Counted from the stretch's first letter, positions 7,479 through 17,382 are shown. The stretch: DNA of 64,000 nucleotides from Treponema pectinovorum (GCF_900497595.1 NZ_UFQO01000003.1:311532-375531); one strand, 5' to 3'. Program-made: numbers and translations. The notes: generated by a model from the sequence alone, not told the origin.

Positions 7479-10023
7479 TAAAGACTTCCTTGGCGATTGC
7501 CACAGACTGCATTGCATCTTTTGAATAATAGTCAGCACCAATCTGTGCTGCATAATCTTCTGTTAAAACGGCACCGCCTACGAATATTTTAACAGATTTT
7601 CCTTTTTCTTTTAAAGAAGAACGCAAAAATATAATCGTCTTTTCCATATTTGTAACTGTCGTAGTCATAAGTGCGCTTAAGCCCACAAGTTTTATATCAT
7701 TTTGTAATACAGTTTCCAGAATTTTTTCCGCGGGAACATTTTTTCCCAAATCTATAACTGCAAAGCCGTAATTTTCGAGCATCGCTTTTACGATGTTTTT
7801 TCCTATATCGTGAATGTCGCCATAGACAGTTGCAATTGCGATTGTTCCTTTTGATTTTTGCTCGTTGCCGCTTTCTTTTAAAAAGTTTTTTATAACTTCA
7901 AAAGCACAACTTACAGTTTCGGCACTCAATAAAAGTTGCGGAAGGAATTTTGTGCCTTTTTCAAAATCTTTTCCGACCATATCCAACGCAGGAACTATGC
8001 AGCGATCGATTATTGAAACAGGCTCCGTTTTGTCCTCCAGCATTTTTTTTGTTATTGGAGCGGACTGATCTTTAAAACCTTTGTATATCACATCGATTAA
8101 ATTTTTTTCATCCTTGCTTAAATTTTCTGGCAAACTCGTGTATTCGCTTTTTGGAGATAAAGTTTGCACCTTGTTTTGTGGAATTTCACCACCAGTTTTT
8201 TTTATGTCGTCTGCGCTAACGCCATACAATGGTGCATTTGTTCCGTTGTAGCGCGCAATGTAGTCGAGGCAGTTTTCGTCATAATTTGCAAGAGCTCTGT
8301 AACCGTAAAAAGTTTCGGTCATAGGCTGACTCAACGGATTTATTATGCAGGCGTCGAGTCCGCTGTAAAGTGCCATTGCAAAAAAACGAGAATTGATTAT
8401 ATCTCTTCGTGGAAGTCCAAAACTTATGTTAGAAACCCCCAGGATGAATTTTAAACCTTGGCTTCCAAATTCATCTTTTAATATTGAAATTGCCTTGCAG
8501 GTTTGCAGCGCTTCTTTTTGCTGGGAACTCACCGTTAAAGTTAAAGTGTCTATAACTATGTCCCTTGTCGGAATTCCATATTTGTGCGCTTCTTTAATTA
8601 TTTTTCGTGCAACAGCTGCTCTTCCTTCTGCCGTTGGAGAAATTCCATTTTCGTCTATGCAAAGGCAGACTATCGCTCCACCGTAGTGTTTTACAAGCGG
8701 AAAAATGCTGTCCATCACTTCTTGTTTGCCATTTACCGAGTTGATTAACGCTTTGCCGTTGTAATAGCGCAATGCTTTTTCGATTACCTGTGGTTCAGAA
8801 GAGTCTATCTGTAGCGGAGTTGAAAAAGCCGACTGCAATTTTTTTATCGCTTTTATCATCATCTCGCTTTCGTCAATTCCTGGAAGTCCTACGTTTACAT
8901 CGAGTATTTGTGAACCACAGTTTATCTGCGATTCCGCTTCTGCTAAGACAAAGTTCATGTCGCAGGCGAGCAGAGCTTCTTTTACCTTTTTTTTGCCAGT
9001 TGGATTTATTCGCTCTCCAACTATAACAGGTCCTGCGTTTCCGCCTATCTGCACCGTCTGGTTGTAAGAGCAGACGCAAGTGCTGTCTTCTTCTTTTAAA
9101 GCAGGCGATGAAAAACCTTGTTCTATCTTAATCAATTCTACGAGCGATTTTATATGGGCAGGCGTAGTTCCGCAGCATCCGCCCAAAAGTGCCGCACCTT
9201 TTTGGCGATTTTTATTTTGACTTTGAGCAAATTCTTCTGGTTTTACAAGAAAGACGGTTTTTCCTTTTTGCACAATGGGAATGCCTGCATTTGGCTGAAT
9301 TAGCACAGGCGTGTGTGAATATCGCAAAAATTGTTCTGCTAACTGTTCGCCTTCTTTTAGCGAGCCACCGCAGTTAAACCCCAAAATGTCTACGTGGAGG
9401 GATTCAAGATAGGTTACGCAGGTTCTTACATCTGCACCTGTTAGAGTCCTTAAATTTTCTTGAAAAGTCATTGTTGCTATTATTGGAAGATTTGTGCTTT
9501 CTTTTATCGCAAGAACTGCCGCTTTTACTTCGTAAAGGTCTGCCATGGTTTCTATTAGGGCAACATCGAAGCCCGCTTTTTCTGCGAGGATTGCGGCTTG
9601 TTTGTAATTTTCGTACGCTTCATCAAAAGTTAAACTGCCCATTGGCTCTAAGAGTTTTCCAATTTGAGATGTGTCCCAGGCAAGATAGTGTGGATTTGTG
9701 TTTCCACTTTGTTCTGCTTCTTTTACGGCTTCTTGCATGACTTTTGCAGCAGCGTTTATGTATTGTTCTGTAGTGTAGCGTGCTGAATTTAATTTTAAAG
9801 GCAGAACTCCAAAAGTGTTTGCAGTTAAAATATTTGCACCTGCTTCAAGATAAAGCGAATGTATTTTTTTAATTATTTGTGGATGTTCGACAGTTACATC
9901 TTCTGGAATGTCGTAGTCGTTTGGAGCAAATTCCTGAATTAAAGTTCCCATTCCGCCGTCCAAAAATACAGGAAGGGATTTTGAAACCATTTCTTTTATG
10001 TAAGCTCTAAAGTCTTTTTTCAT
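7471..10023 (-). CDS. metH: Cobalamin-dependent methionine synthase lacking the reactivation domain
   Basis: MetH transfers a methyl group from methyl-THF through B12 to homocysteine. Domains in order are homocysteine-binding (FLDGGMGTLIQ at the start; zinc cysteines in GFNCGG and LGGCCGTTPAH), pterin-binding (GERINPTGKKK onwards, DVNVGLPG), helical cap, and B12-binding Rossmann domain with D736-x-H738-x2-G741 (GDIHDIGKN) and a final FVGGAVL. It ends there. The roughly 330-residue AdoMet reactivation domain of E. coli MetH is absent. The start is taken as ATG 10023. A TTG at 10069-10071 would add 16 residues, but its AAGGAG lies only 1 nt away. metF is upstream. Confidence 0.93.
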   Translation of the reverse strand: MKKDFRAYIKEMVSKSLPVFLDGGMGTLIQEFAPNDYDIPEDVTVEHPQIIKKIHSLYLEAGANILTANTFGVLPLKLNSARYTTEQYINAAAKVMQEAVKEAEQSGNTNPHYLAWDTSQIGKLLEPMGSLTFDEAYENYKQAAILAEKAGFDVALIETMADLYEVKAAVLAIKESTNLPIIATMTFQENLRTLTGADVRTCVTYLESLHVDILGFNCGGSLKEGEQLAEQFLRYSHTPVLIQPNAGIPIVQKGKTVFLVKPEEFAQSQNKNRQKGAALLGGCCGTTPAHIKSLVELIKIEQGFSSPALKEEDSTCVCSYNQTVQIGGNAGPVIVGERINPTGKKKVKEALLACDMNFVLAEAESQINCGSQILDVNVGLPGIDESEMMIKAIKKLQSAFSTPLQIDSSEPQVIEKALRYYNGKALINSVNGKQEVMDSIFPLVKHYGGAIVCLCIDENGISPTAEGRAAVARKIIKEAHKYGIPTRDIVIDTLTLTVSSQQKEALQTCKAISILKDEFGSQGLKFILGVSNISFGLPRRDIINSRFFAMALYSGLDACIINPLSQPMTETFYGYRALANYDENCLDYIARYNGTNAPLYGVSADDIKKTGGEIPQNKVQTLSPKSEYTSLPENLSKDEKNLIDVIYKGFKDQSAPITKKMLEDKTEPVSIIDRCIVPALDMVGKDFEKGTKFLPQLLLSAETVSCAFEVIKNFLKESGNEQKSKGTIAIATVYGDIHDIGKNIVKAMLENYGFAVIDLGKNVPAEKILETVLQNDIKLVGLSALMTTTVTNMEKTIIFLRSSLKEKGKSVKIFVGGAVLTEDYAAQIGADYYSKDAMQSVAIAKEVFNG

Positions 10024-10116
10024 AGGCAAGCAGAGTTTAATAGAAAAATCTTGCTTAGTAAATTGATGCAAACTCCTTTATTCAGCGAGAAAAGAGGCTA
10101 TTTTTGCACGAACAAT

Positions 10117-10200
10117 CTTAGCCCGTATCGTCGCGGAAATACCGCAGCCGCAAGGCGAGGAATTGCAGCAAGAGACGGTCGAGTGTAGCGGTGTGCTCCT
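10117..10200 (-). repeat. Intercistronic repeat, family 2 (copy B)
   Basis: Copy B starts 15 nt after the metF stop and lies between metF and metH. On the minus strand it runs from AGGAGCACA to GGGCTAAG. It shares CGGAAATACCGCAGCCG and GGCGAGGAATTG with copy A (4258-4350), but its inner hairpin is shortened. Its position after a stop codon on the minus strand is the same as for copy A. Confidence 0.65.
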
Positions 10201-10215
10201 GTGGCGCATGAAAAA

Positions 10216-11097
10216 TTACGCGTTGACGGCTTTTATTATTGAATCTATGTTTTTTAAGATTGCTTGGGCGATTTCTGGTTTGTTCATCGTGTATATGTGG
10301 ATTCCGCGGACGCCGTTTGAAATCAGGTCGATTATCTGGTCGGTTGCGTAGGCTATTCCTGCTTGCTTCATTGCTTCTTTGTCGTTTTTGAATCTGTCGC
10401 AGAACGAAAGCAATTTGCGCGGTATGTACGCATTTGAAAGGTCTACCATGCGTTTTACTTGATTTGCATTTGTGATTGGCATTATTCCGGCTAAAACGGG
10501 AACTCTTATGTTTGCACTTTGCAGACGATATAAAAATGAATAGAGCATATCGTTATCAAAAATCATCTGCGTTGTTAAAAAATCTACTCCAGCGGAGACT
10601 TTGTGTTTTAAATTCTCTATATCTAAATCTCTGTTTGCGCTTTCCGGGTGTCCTTCTGGATAGCAAGCACCTCCAACGCAAAATCCCTGTTCTTTTAAAA
10701 TTGAAACTAAATCTGAGGCATGGAACAATCCTGAAGGGAATAGATTTTCGCCTTCAAACGAATCGTTTGGAATGTCGCCTCTCAATGCCAAAACATTTGT
10801 AATGCCGCGAGTTTTAAAGTCTTCGATTGTTTTTAATAGTTGTTCTTTTGATGAGCGTATGCATGTAAGGTGAGCTAGGGCTGTTGTTCCTGAATCTTGA
10901 ACGGTTTGTGCAAGCGTTGCAGAATTTTTGTTTGTAGAACCTCCTGCCCCATGTGTTATGCTTATAAAGTCTGGTTTTGTTGCACTTAATGTCATTGCAC
11001 TTTGTTTTACTGTAGAAAAATCATCTTGTTTTTTTGGGGGGAATATTTCGAAAGAGATTGTAACTTTTTTTGAAGATATGATTTCGCTGATTTTCAT
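10216..11097 (-). CDS. metF: 5,10-methylenetetrahydrofolate reductase
   Basis: MetF is the FAD enzyme that reduces methylene-THF to methyl-THF, the methyl donor used by MetH just downstream. The 293-residue length is normal. Visible family motifs are FEIFPPKK near the N-terminus (catalytic Glu), FISITHGAGGS, HLTCI, LALRGD, GGACYPEGHPES and FLTTQMIFDN. GGTGAG lies 9 nt before the ATG. No SAM or B12 riboswitch is visible in the 62 bp before the gene. Confidence 0.96.
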   Translation of the reverse strand: MKISEIISSKKVTISFEIFPPKKQDDFSTVKQSAMTLSATKPDFISITHGAGGSTNKNSATLAQTVQDSGTTALAHLTCIRSSKEQLLKTIEDFKTRGITNVLALRGDIPNDSFEGENLFPSGLFHASDLVSILKEQGFCVGGACYPEGHPESANRDLDIENLKHKVSAGVDFLTTQMIFDNDMLYSFLYRLQSANIRVPVLAGIMPITNANQVKRMVDLSNAYIPRKLLSFCDRFKNDKEAMKQAGIAYATDQIIDLISNGVRGIHIYTMNKPEIAQAILKNIDSIIKAVNA

Positions 11098-11159
11098 ATT
11101 TTATTTCTCACCGCTTTTTATTTTTGATTTTATTTTTTTATAGGAATCGAACGGTTTTG

Positions 11160-12686
11160 TCAAAGCCTTGCATCGTCGAGTTTTCGCAATATCGTTTGAT
11201 CAAGTTTTATGTGAATATTTTTTTCGTTGGAAGGTAAGACCAACCCCTTTGGGCCATTTTTTGCCCGCCTTAAATGCTTTACCTGTGTGTAATATAAATC
11301 TGCTTCACCGTTTTTTCGTGCTTTAGAATGATAAACTGCCAAATTTCCTGCAATGAGCATCAATTCCAAAGGGAGAGTTTTTCCTGCTTGCGCTTTTACA
11401 AAAACATAGCCACCAGCATAATCTCTCGTGTGAAACCAAAAATCAGGACCTTTTACATAATGACGCAAAAGTTCATCGTTTTCGCTTGAATCGCGTCCAA
11501 CAAAAATTGTCCAGCCACTAATTTGGTAGGAAAGCCCAGGACGCTCTTGTTTTTCCTGCTGTTTTGGCTTTTGGGATTTTCTTAGAATCTGCTCCAACTT
11601 TACAGGATTTTCTTCTTTGAGCATTCTAGAATACTGTTTCTCAAGTTCTTCTATCGTTTTTTTTGCGAGTGCAATGTCGTGTTCAAGTTCTTCCAGCGCA
11701 TTTGCTTGTTTTTTGTATTTTTCGTAATAAAAACTAGCATTTTCGTGAGGAGATTTTTTTGGATCAATCTTTATTCGCACAGTTTTTTGATTTTGAAAAT
11801 CCAAGCATTCCAAATATCCGTCTGCAATTTGCGCTGGATTTTCTGTGAATATGTAGGAATTTGAAAGGATTAAATCACCCTGATTTTTCCATAATTCGCT
11901 GTTGCAAAATTCTTTTCGCTTGTTTTCTAATTTTTCTAAGGCTAAGGTCTGGCGGCTTTTGTGTGTGTTGTACCATTTCTCTGCCTGCTCTTTTAGGTTT
12001 TTTAATGATGATTTTGCATTGGCCTGGCTGTAAAACAGATCTATTTTTTCGTTAAACGAAAGATTTTCGGGCAGGTCTAAAAAATCCCGCACTTTAAATT
12101 TTTGGAAAGCTTGTTTTGCTGATTTTTTGTCGGCTTGTGTTTGATTTTCGATTTCATCGATTTTAAATTTTTCGCCAGAAACTTCGTGTTTTGCAGGTCT
12201 TCTGTAAAAACAGTCGAGGATTGTTCCATCTTTGTTGCATAAAAATATGTTTGCTGCACCCGACCAGAGCCTTATGTAAAGGTCTAATTCTTCGCTGGAT
12301 TCTTCTTCGATATTTTTAGTGTTTTTTTTCGCTAATTTTTCCTGTGCGCGCGGCATTACAAAAATTGTGCCTTCGCGGTAGAGCGAAATTTTTATTATCC
12401 TGTCCTTATTTATCTGCTTGCAGTCGGTTATTCTTGAACCTTTTAATTTTGAACGCAAAAGTTCGTTAAAGCGAAGCGGTTTTTCGTTTTTCGTGATTTT
12501 TCTTTTAACTTCGTTCAATCTGCATTCGCCTGCCAGAAGGCTTATAAAAACGGTTTTTGGAAGAGACGGTTTGTATGTGTACAAAGCCAGTGAATCAAAC
12601 GACGGTTGGACTATCTCTTGTATGAATGAGCCTTTTAAGTCTAATTCCTGTAAAATCAAATCTATTTCGTTGCAATTTAAAGACAT
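11160..12686 (-). CDS. rqcH: NFACT-family ribosome quality-control protein RqcH
   Basis: RqcH/Rqc2 proteins bind stalled 50S subunits and recruit tRNA-Ala to add C-terminal Ala tails. The 508-residue product has a NFACT-N-like start (YTYKPSLPKTVFISLLAGE), a long central coiled coil (about residues 270-380, KQANALEELEHDIALAKKTI), and a C-terminal NFACT-R domain with VGRDSSENDELLR, DFWFHTRDYAGGYV and YYTQVKHLRRAKNGPKGLV. I am sure of the family, less of the exact biochemical role here. It starts 14 nt after the stop of the upstream regulator gene and has no clear Shine-Dalgarno sequence, so it is probably translated by coupling. Confidence 0.88.
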   Translation of the reverse strand: MSLNCNEIDLILQELDLKGSFIQEIVQPSFDSLALYTYKPSLPKTVFISLLAGECRLNEVKRKITKNEKPLRFNELLRSKLKGSRITDCKQINKDRIIKISLYREGTIFVMPRAQEKLAKKNTKNIEEESSEELDLYIRLWSGAANIFLCNKDGTILDCFYRRPAKHEVSGEKFKIDEIENQTQADKKSAKQAFQKFKVRDFLDLPENLSFNEKIDLFYSQANAKSSLKNLKEQAEKWYNTHKSRQTLALEKLENKRKEFCNSELWKNQGDLILSNSYIFTENPAQIADGYLECLDFQNQKTVRIKIDPKKSPHENASFYYEKYKKQANALEELEHDIALAKKTIEELEKQYSRMLKEENPVKLEQILRKSQKPKQQEKQERPGLSYQISGWTIFVGRDSSENDELLRHYVKGPDFWFHTRDYAGGYVFVKAQAGKTLPLELMLIAGNLAVYHSKARKNGEADLYYTQVKHLRRAKNGPKGLVLPSNEKNIHIKLDQTILRKLDDARL

Positions 12687-12700
12687 ATTTCTATATTTTT

Positions 12701-14008
12701 TTAATTGGGATTTTCTGAGATTTCTTTTAGTTGTTTAGAAAGTGCAAGCGTTTTGGAAGTCTGTTTTACAAGCCTCTGCGCGAGCATCTTAGAAAGAAAA
12801 ATTCCATAGTGAGGATTTCGCCTTATCAAAGAAAGAAAAGCCTGTTTTGGAATTTTTATCAATTTGCAGTCGTCCACGCTCACTACAGTTGCAGAGCGGC
12901 GGTCATTTAAAAGAAACGCCATTTCGCCTATGAACATATCGTTTGGAGTTAGCACCGAAACGAGTTTTTTTTGTGAATATACAGCAAATCTTCCTGCGAC
13001 TATAAAGTAAAGGTCATTGCTTGGGTCGTTTTGCCTGAATACAACCTGCTTGTTTTTGTAAGCGATAGTTTCAAACGGTTTAAACATTACCGGAAAGTTA
13101 TTTATGGAGTTTCTAAGATTTTTAATTTCAAAACTCACCTGATTTCCTTTTTCATTATAAGAAAGTTTTTGCACTAGTTGTTTTGAAAGATTTATCCCTC
13201 TACCGTGAAGTTCTGTATCGGAAGCCTGTTTTGTTCTACTTCTCCAGTCAAAACCGTTGCCGTCATCTTTAATCGTAAAAGTGGAAGTAGATTTTCCAAT
13301 AGAATATGAGATGTGAATGCGCCTGTTTGCAAATTGCGGCATTTTTGCTCGTGTGGCAATCAGTTGCAAAATATCGCCACCTTGTTTCATCCATTTAGTC
13401 TTATCTTCGTATGAAATTTCAAGGTTTCCGTGTTCCAAGGCATTTGTCAAAAGTTCCATCAAAGTCATCTGCAAGTTAAATCGTTCTTCGGATGAAATGC
13501 GGTTTGCGTTGTACAGATAGGTTACCAAAAAATTTGTGTAAAAGCGTATGTCTATAGAATCGTTACCGCAAACAAAGCTTCCGTTTCCTTCTGCCCCAAT
13601 TAAATCCTGCATCCCACGGTTAAACAAAAACTGCTGATTTTGCCAGAGAATTCTGAGCAATCGCTTAAAGTGCTTTGCAAAATCGTCTATTTTCTGAATG
13701 GAAACTATGTTTATATCTTTTTTTGCTTCTAATTCTTCAAAAGTTTTTCTGTCGCTGCAAACCGCAATTATTCCGCCAAAGTGCAGCCAAGGATCTTCTT
13801 TTATCGTGGAAAGAATTCTATTTGCATCGATATCCGCACACGAAAAATCGATAACTTTGATTTCTGGAATTTGATAGTCTATGTAGTTTATAATCTGCTC
13901 TGTATCGCTGTAGATGTCGGCCTCAAAGTAATTGTTGTAAACCTTGCAGGCATTTTTTACAGTGTCTATAACTATTTTATTAGAAGATGCGGTCAAAACC
14001 TTTTTCAA
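12701..14008 (-). CDS. Receiver-like / HATPase / cyclic-nucleotide-binding regulator
   Basis: This 435-residue protein has three parts. Residues 1-120 look like a divergent response-regulator receiver, with an Asp in VIDFS at the expected phosphorylation strand. The middle (about 160-300) is an anti-sigma-type GHKL ATPase with N-box MELLTNALEHGN, DDGNGFDW and HGRGINL. The end (about 315-425) is a cNMP-binding domain with the cassette GEMAFLLNDRRSATV. There is no His-box, so it is not a classical histidine kinase; an RsbW-like switch that also binds cyclic nucleotide is more likely. The start is TTG at 14008 with GGAGAG 6 nt upstream. It is probably co-transcribed with rqcH. Confidence 0.85.
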   Translation of the reverse strand: MKKVLTASSNKIVIDTVKNACKVYNNYFEADIYSDTEQIINYIDYQIPEIKVIDFSCADIDANRILSTIKEDPWLHFGGIIAVCSDRKTFEELEAKKDINIVSIQKIDDFAKHFKRLLRILWQNQQFLFNRGMQDLIGAEGNGSFVCGNDSIDIRFYTNFLVTYLYNANRISSEERFNLQMTLMELLTNALEHGNLEISYEDKTKWMKQGGDILQLIATRAKMPQFANRRIHISYSIGKSTSTFTIKDDGNGFDWRSRTKQASDTELHGRGINLSKQLVQKLSYNEKGNQVSFEIKNLRNSINNFPVMFKPFETIAYKNKQVVFRQNDPSNDLYFIVAGRFAVYSQKKLVSVLTPNDMFIGEMAFLLNDRRSATVVSVDDCKLIKIPKQAFLSLIRRNPHYGIFLSKMLAQRLVKQTSKTLALSKQLKEISENPN

Positions 14009-14099
14009 TTTTTACTCTCCGACAAAAAGAATTATTCAACGATTGTAACGCTTTATTTTAGTTTTTACAGGCTCAAATCTCAGCACAATCTAAAAATTC

Positions 14100-14131
14100 A
14101 AAAAAAAAGCCGGCATAAAACCTTGCCAGCT
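14100..14131 (-). terminator. adk terminator
   Basis: Just past the adk stop, minus-strand arms AGCTGGCA (14124-14131) and TGCCGGCT (14108-14115) pair with one wobble. They are followed by a run of eight U. Confidence 0.8.
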
Positions 14132-14138
14132 CTCATCC

Positions 14139-14768
14139 TTATTTTGCAAATTTTGATTTAAACTCTTCCAAAACTTTTTCAGGAGCAGGACGAGCGTCTA
14201 TATTCACCAAATTTCCTTTATCTTTATAAAAATCGATAAGCGGTGCAGTCGACTGCCTGTAAACAACAAGGCGATTTTTAATGCTTTCTGCACTGTCATC
14301 ATCGCGAGTATAAAGTTCACCACCACATTTGTCGCATTTGCCTTCGATTTTTGGCGGATTAAATTTTATGTGATACATCTGTCCGCAATCTCTGCAACAA
14401 AGCCTTCCTCCCAAGCGTTCTACAACAGCTTCGTCTGCAATGTCAAAATTTACAGCGGCGTCTATGCTTGCAAATTCGTCCAATGCTTTAGCCTGAGGAA
14501 TTGTTCTCGGAAATCCGTCCAAAATGTAGCCGTTTTTGGTGTCTGGTTTAGAAAGCCTGTCTTTTACAAGGTCAATCGTTATTTCATCGCTAACCAAACC
14601 TCCAGCGTCGATTATAGCCTTTGCTTTTTTTCCAAGTTCGGTTCCGTTTTTAATGTTTTCGCGGAATATGTCGCCAGTTGAAATGTGTGGAATGCTAAAA
14701 GATTTTGCGGCTTCCTTTGCCAAAGTTCCCTTGCCAGCGCCTGGAGGACCTAAAAAGATAAAATTCAT
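14139..14768 (-). CDS. adk: Adenylate kinase
   Basis: Adk interconverts AMP, ADP and ATP. The 209-residue product shows the Walker loop GPPGAGKGT at 7-15, GDIFREN, the AMP-binding GFPRT and ERLGGRLCCRDCG. Its long-form LID domain carries four zinc-binding Cys (CRDCG and CDKCGG). AGGAG lies 8 nt before the ATG. A terminator follows, so it ends its own transcript. Confidence 0.97.
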   Translation of the reverse strand: MNFIFLGPPGAGKGTLAKEAAKSFSIPHISTGDIFRENIKNGTELGKKAKAIIDAGGLVSDEITIDLVKDRLSKPDTKNGYILDGFPRTIPQAKALDEFASIDAAVNFDIADEAVVERLGGRLCCRDCGQMYHIKFNPPKIEGKCDKCGGELYTRDDDSAESIKNRLVVYRQSTAPLIDFYKDKGNLVNIDARPAPEKVLEEFKSKFAK

Positions 14769-14789
14769 TTGAATGCTCCTGTTTTTTTT

Positions 14790-14936
14790 TTGTGCGTTCC
14801 CTGCATTCTGCAGGTCGTGTGTTCCGCCACTCGCTATGCGCTCGGCCTCCTCGTTCTTCGCAAAACTTTGTTTCGCTCATCACTGCGGTGGCTGGCTTTG
14901 CCATGGCTACATACACTAACGCGATTGAATCTGCAA
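14790..14936. other. Intergenic stretch with repeat-like composition
   Basis: The gap between adk and the rarA fusion is richer in GC than its surroundings, with words such as TTCGCAAAACTTTGTTTCGCTC and GCGGTGGCTGGC. These resemble pieces of the family-1 repeats (compare 1118-1140), but no module matches over a long stretch. It may be a decayed copy. I see no gene here. Confidence 0.3.
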
Positions 14937-14943
14937 TGTGCTT

Positions 14944-17382
14944 TTACTTTATCACAGAAACGCTCATAAACTCAATTATAGAATTCCACGAGAATATCGT
15001 GTTCTGGCAAGCAGAAAGCAAAAGGTTTTTTATTTTATTTAAATCTTCTTCGCCAAGAGCAATATTCATGGTGCTTCCATACGAAGATGATTTTACGTCA
15101 AACCAACGGTTTATTTCGTTTTCGGTTATCTGTCTTTTTTCGCATATAACCTTAGAAGCAGCTCTTACAGAAAATCCCTTATCTTCAAATGATTTGCGTA
15201 TAGATTTTTCATTCCAGTTAAAAAGTGGATTTTCGTTGTCGTTAAAAAAATCGTTTTCAGCATCTTCCATTTTTTTTAGAATCGAAGAAAAACTCTGCCT
15301 TGTGCTTTCTGTAAGAATCTGGTTGTAAATCAAAGCAGAAATTTTTTGTCCTTTACAAGGAATCTTCTGCGAGATTATAACCTGCATATTTTTAGGTACA
15401 AGCGTACTGGAAAGTTTTGAAAACGAATAAGCTAAAACATCGGCACTATCCTGGCTTGCAAAAGGGTCTCTAAAAAAAATCCTATCAAAGATTATTCCGT
15501 TTTCACTGTAATTTTCTAAAACTTTTTGGAACACTTCTGCGTTTAAGTAGTTTTGCAAAGACTGTGGGCGCAACATAAGAAAAGGCTTGTCGAGATTGTC
15601 CAAAGTTCTTCCGTATTGCTCTAAAATTTCAAGCCCCCTTTGGCTAAAGCACAAACCTGCTGTTGCTCCTTCTGGAGTTTTCCTGCTGACTTCCCAAAGC
15701 AAAAGGGAATCGTCTGCGTTCCATATTAGGCTTCTAGTATGGCGACTTAAGTCTGCAAGTTGAATCATTGCATCGCGGATAGTTGTTAAAATTTCTGCTT
15801 TATTGGAGTCAAGTCTGCTCCGCCAAGCTTTTTCTGCTCTATCTAAAGCGCTTTCTTTTCTTTGATTTGTGGGAGTAAAAGTTAGATTTTCTTCTTTTAC
15901 AGTCGTGTTTTTATCAAAAGCTTTGTTTATCCACCATTCGCCTATTGGATTTTCAAAATCTTCTGCAAAATGTGGACGAGGATGCATTCCCCAAGAAGAA
16001 TCCGTATCGCTGTTTTCTGGAGGTAAGCCTTGCAAAATCATAGAGATTTGAATCTCTCGCCTGCTTAAAACTTCTTCTCGTATTTTTGCTTCGTATCCTT
16101 GTTGCGACGGCGTATAAAAAACTCTGCCAACAAGGCTCGAAGGCAAATATTGCTGAGCAACCCAGTGGTCGCGGTACGCATGCGGATAAAGATAGCCTTC
16201 GCCGTGACCAAAACCTTCTGCATCTCTGCTGGAGTCTTTTAGATGATTAGGAACTTGTGCGTCGTCTTTTTCCACGCTCGAAAGTGCATCAAAAAATGCC
16301 ATGCTCGAATTTGACTTTGGGCAGGTTGCAAGATACAAAGCCGCGTGCGCTAAGTGATAGCGTCCTTCGGGTAAGCCAACCCTGTCAAAAGCGTCTGCAC
16401 AGCTTGTTACAACTCCTATAGCATAAGGGTCTGCAAGACCTGTATCTTCGCAGGCAGAAATTAACATTCTCCTGAATATAAAATGAGGATCTTCGCCTGC
16501 TTTTACCATCCTTGCAAGCCAGTACATTGCAGCGTCTGGGTCTCGTCCTCGCAAAGATTTTATGAATGCAGAAATTATATCGTAGTGATAGTCGCCGTCC
16601 CTGTCGTATAGAACAACTTTTTTTTGAATCGACTCTTCTGCAACCTCTTTAGAAATTTTTATCGTGCTTCCCCACGGTGGCAGAGGATTTGCATTGTATG
16701 GATCCCATTTTTCAGGAGTGGTTTCTACAGCAAGCTCAATTGCGTTTAATAGAGAACGAGCGTCGCCATTTGCTGTGTCTACAAGGTGTTCTAGTGCACC
16801 TTCTTCAAATTGAACATTCCAGTGCCCATAACCGCGTTCCAAATCGCTCAATGCAAAATGGGCCGCTTTTATGAGGTCTTCTTTTGTAAGCGGTTTTAAT
16901 TGAAAAACCCTGCTTCGAGAAACCAGCGCTTTGTTTACTTCAAAAAACGGATTTTCTGTCGTTGCACCAATCAGAATTATCGTTCCGTTTTCGACCCAGG
17001 GAAGAAGCGCATCCTGTTGAGCTTTATTCCACCTGTGAACTTCATCGACAAAAAGGATAGTGTGCCTGCTGTAAAGTTTAAAATAGTCGTCTGCCTGTTT
17101 TATAGCCGTGCGAATTTCTGCAACACCAGTAAGGACAGCATTTAAAGTTATAAAATTTGACTTTGTATGATTTGCAATGACTTTAGCCAGAGTTGTTTTG
17201 CCACAACCGGGAGGCCCATAGAATATGACAGAAGTAAGCTGGTCGGCAGCAATAGCCCTGCGTAAGAGCCTTCCTTTGCCAACAATGTGATCTTGCCCAA
17301 TAAATTCGTCAAGGTTACGAGGCCTAAGCCGAGCAGCAAGAGGTTCTTTTTGCAGTTTTGAAGCGTCAAATAAATCACTCAT
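14944..17382 (-). CDS. rarA: RarA ATPase fused to a large C-terminal domain of unknown function
   Basis: Residues 1 to about 440 are RarA/MgsA, the clamp-loader-like AAA+ protein of stalled-fork maintenance. They include Walker [13 protein letters not shown], Walker [12 protein letters not shown], sensor [11 protein letters not shown] and the tetramerisation part [16 protein letters not shown]. Residues about 510-812 form a second half not found in E. coli RarA, starting near [11 protein letters not shown] and with [19 protein letters not shown] recall a curated family called 'RarA/unknown domain fusion' in spirochaetes and cyanobacteria. The second half may have a Rossmann or methyltransferase-like fold, which I cannot confirm. 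An extended -10 (TGTTAAACT, 17391-17399) lies 8 nt before the ATG and no Shine-Dalgarno sequence is seen. Confidence 0.92.
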   Translation of the reverse strand: MSDLFDASKLQKEPLAARLRPRNLDEFIGQDHIVGKGRLLRRAIAADQLTSVIFYGPPGCGKTTLAKVIANHTKSNFITLNAVLTGVAEIRTAIKQADDYFKLYSRHTILFVDEVHRWNKAQQDALLPWVENGTIILIGATTENPFFEVNKALVSRSRVFQLKPLTKEDLIKAAHFALSDLERGYGHWNVQFEEGALEHLVDTANGDARSLLNAIELAVETTPEKWDPYNANPLPPWGSTIKISKEVAEESIQKKVVLYDRDGDYHYDIISAFIKSLRGRDPDAAMYWLARMVKAGEDPHFIFRRMLISACEDTGLADPYAIGVVTSCADAFDRVGLPEGRYHLAHAALYLATCPKSNSSMAFFDALSSVEKDDAQVPNHLKDSSRDAEGFGHGEGYLYPHAYRDHWVAQQYLPSSLVGRVFYTPSQQGYEAKIREEVLSRREIQISMILQGLPPENSDTDSSWGMHPRPHFAEDFENPIGEWWINKAFDKNTTVKEENLTFTPTNQRKESALDRAEKAWRSRLDSNKAEILTTIRDAMIQLADLSRHTRSLIWNADDSLLLWEVSRKTPEGATAGLCFSQRGLEILEQYGRTLDNLDKPFLMLRPQSLQNYLNAEVFQKVLENYSENGIIFDRIFFRDPFASQDSADVLAYSFSKLSSTLVPKNMQVIISQKIPCKGQKISALIYNQILTESTRQSFSSILKKMEDAENDFFNDNENPLFNWNEKSIRKSFEDKGFSVRAASKVICEKRQITENEINRWFDVKSSSYGSTMNIALGEEDLNKIKNLLLSACQNTIFSWNSIIEFMSVSVIK

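Noticed and set aside
7479..7553. Longer start for the 6552-7478 gene inside metH
   Set aside because: It would overlap the metH coding sequence by more than 70 bp with a worse context than the ATG overlapping the metH stop.
11140..11156. tRNA T-arm-like words (GGAATCGAAC) before metF
   Set aside because: No acceptor, D or anticodon stems can be formed around it.
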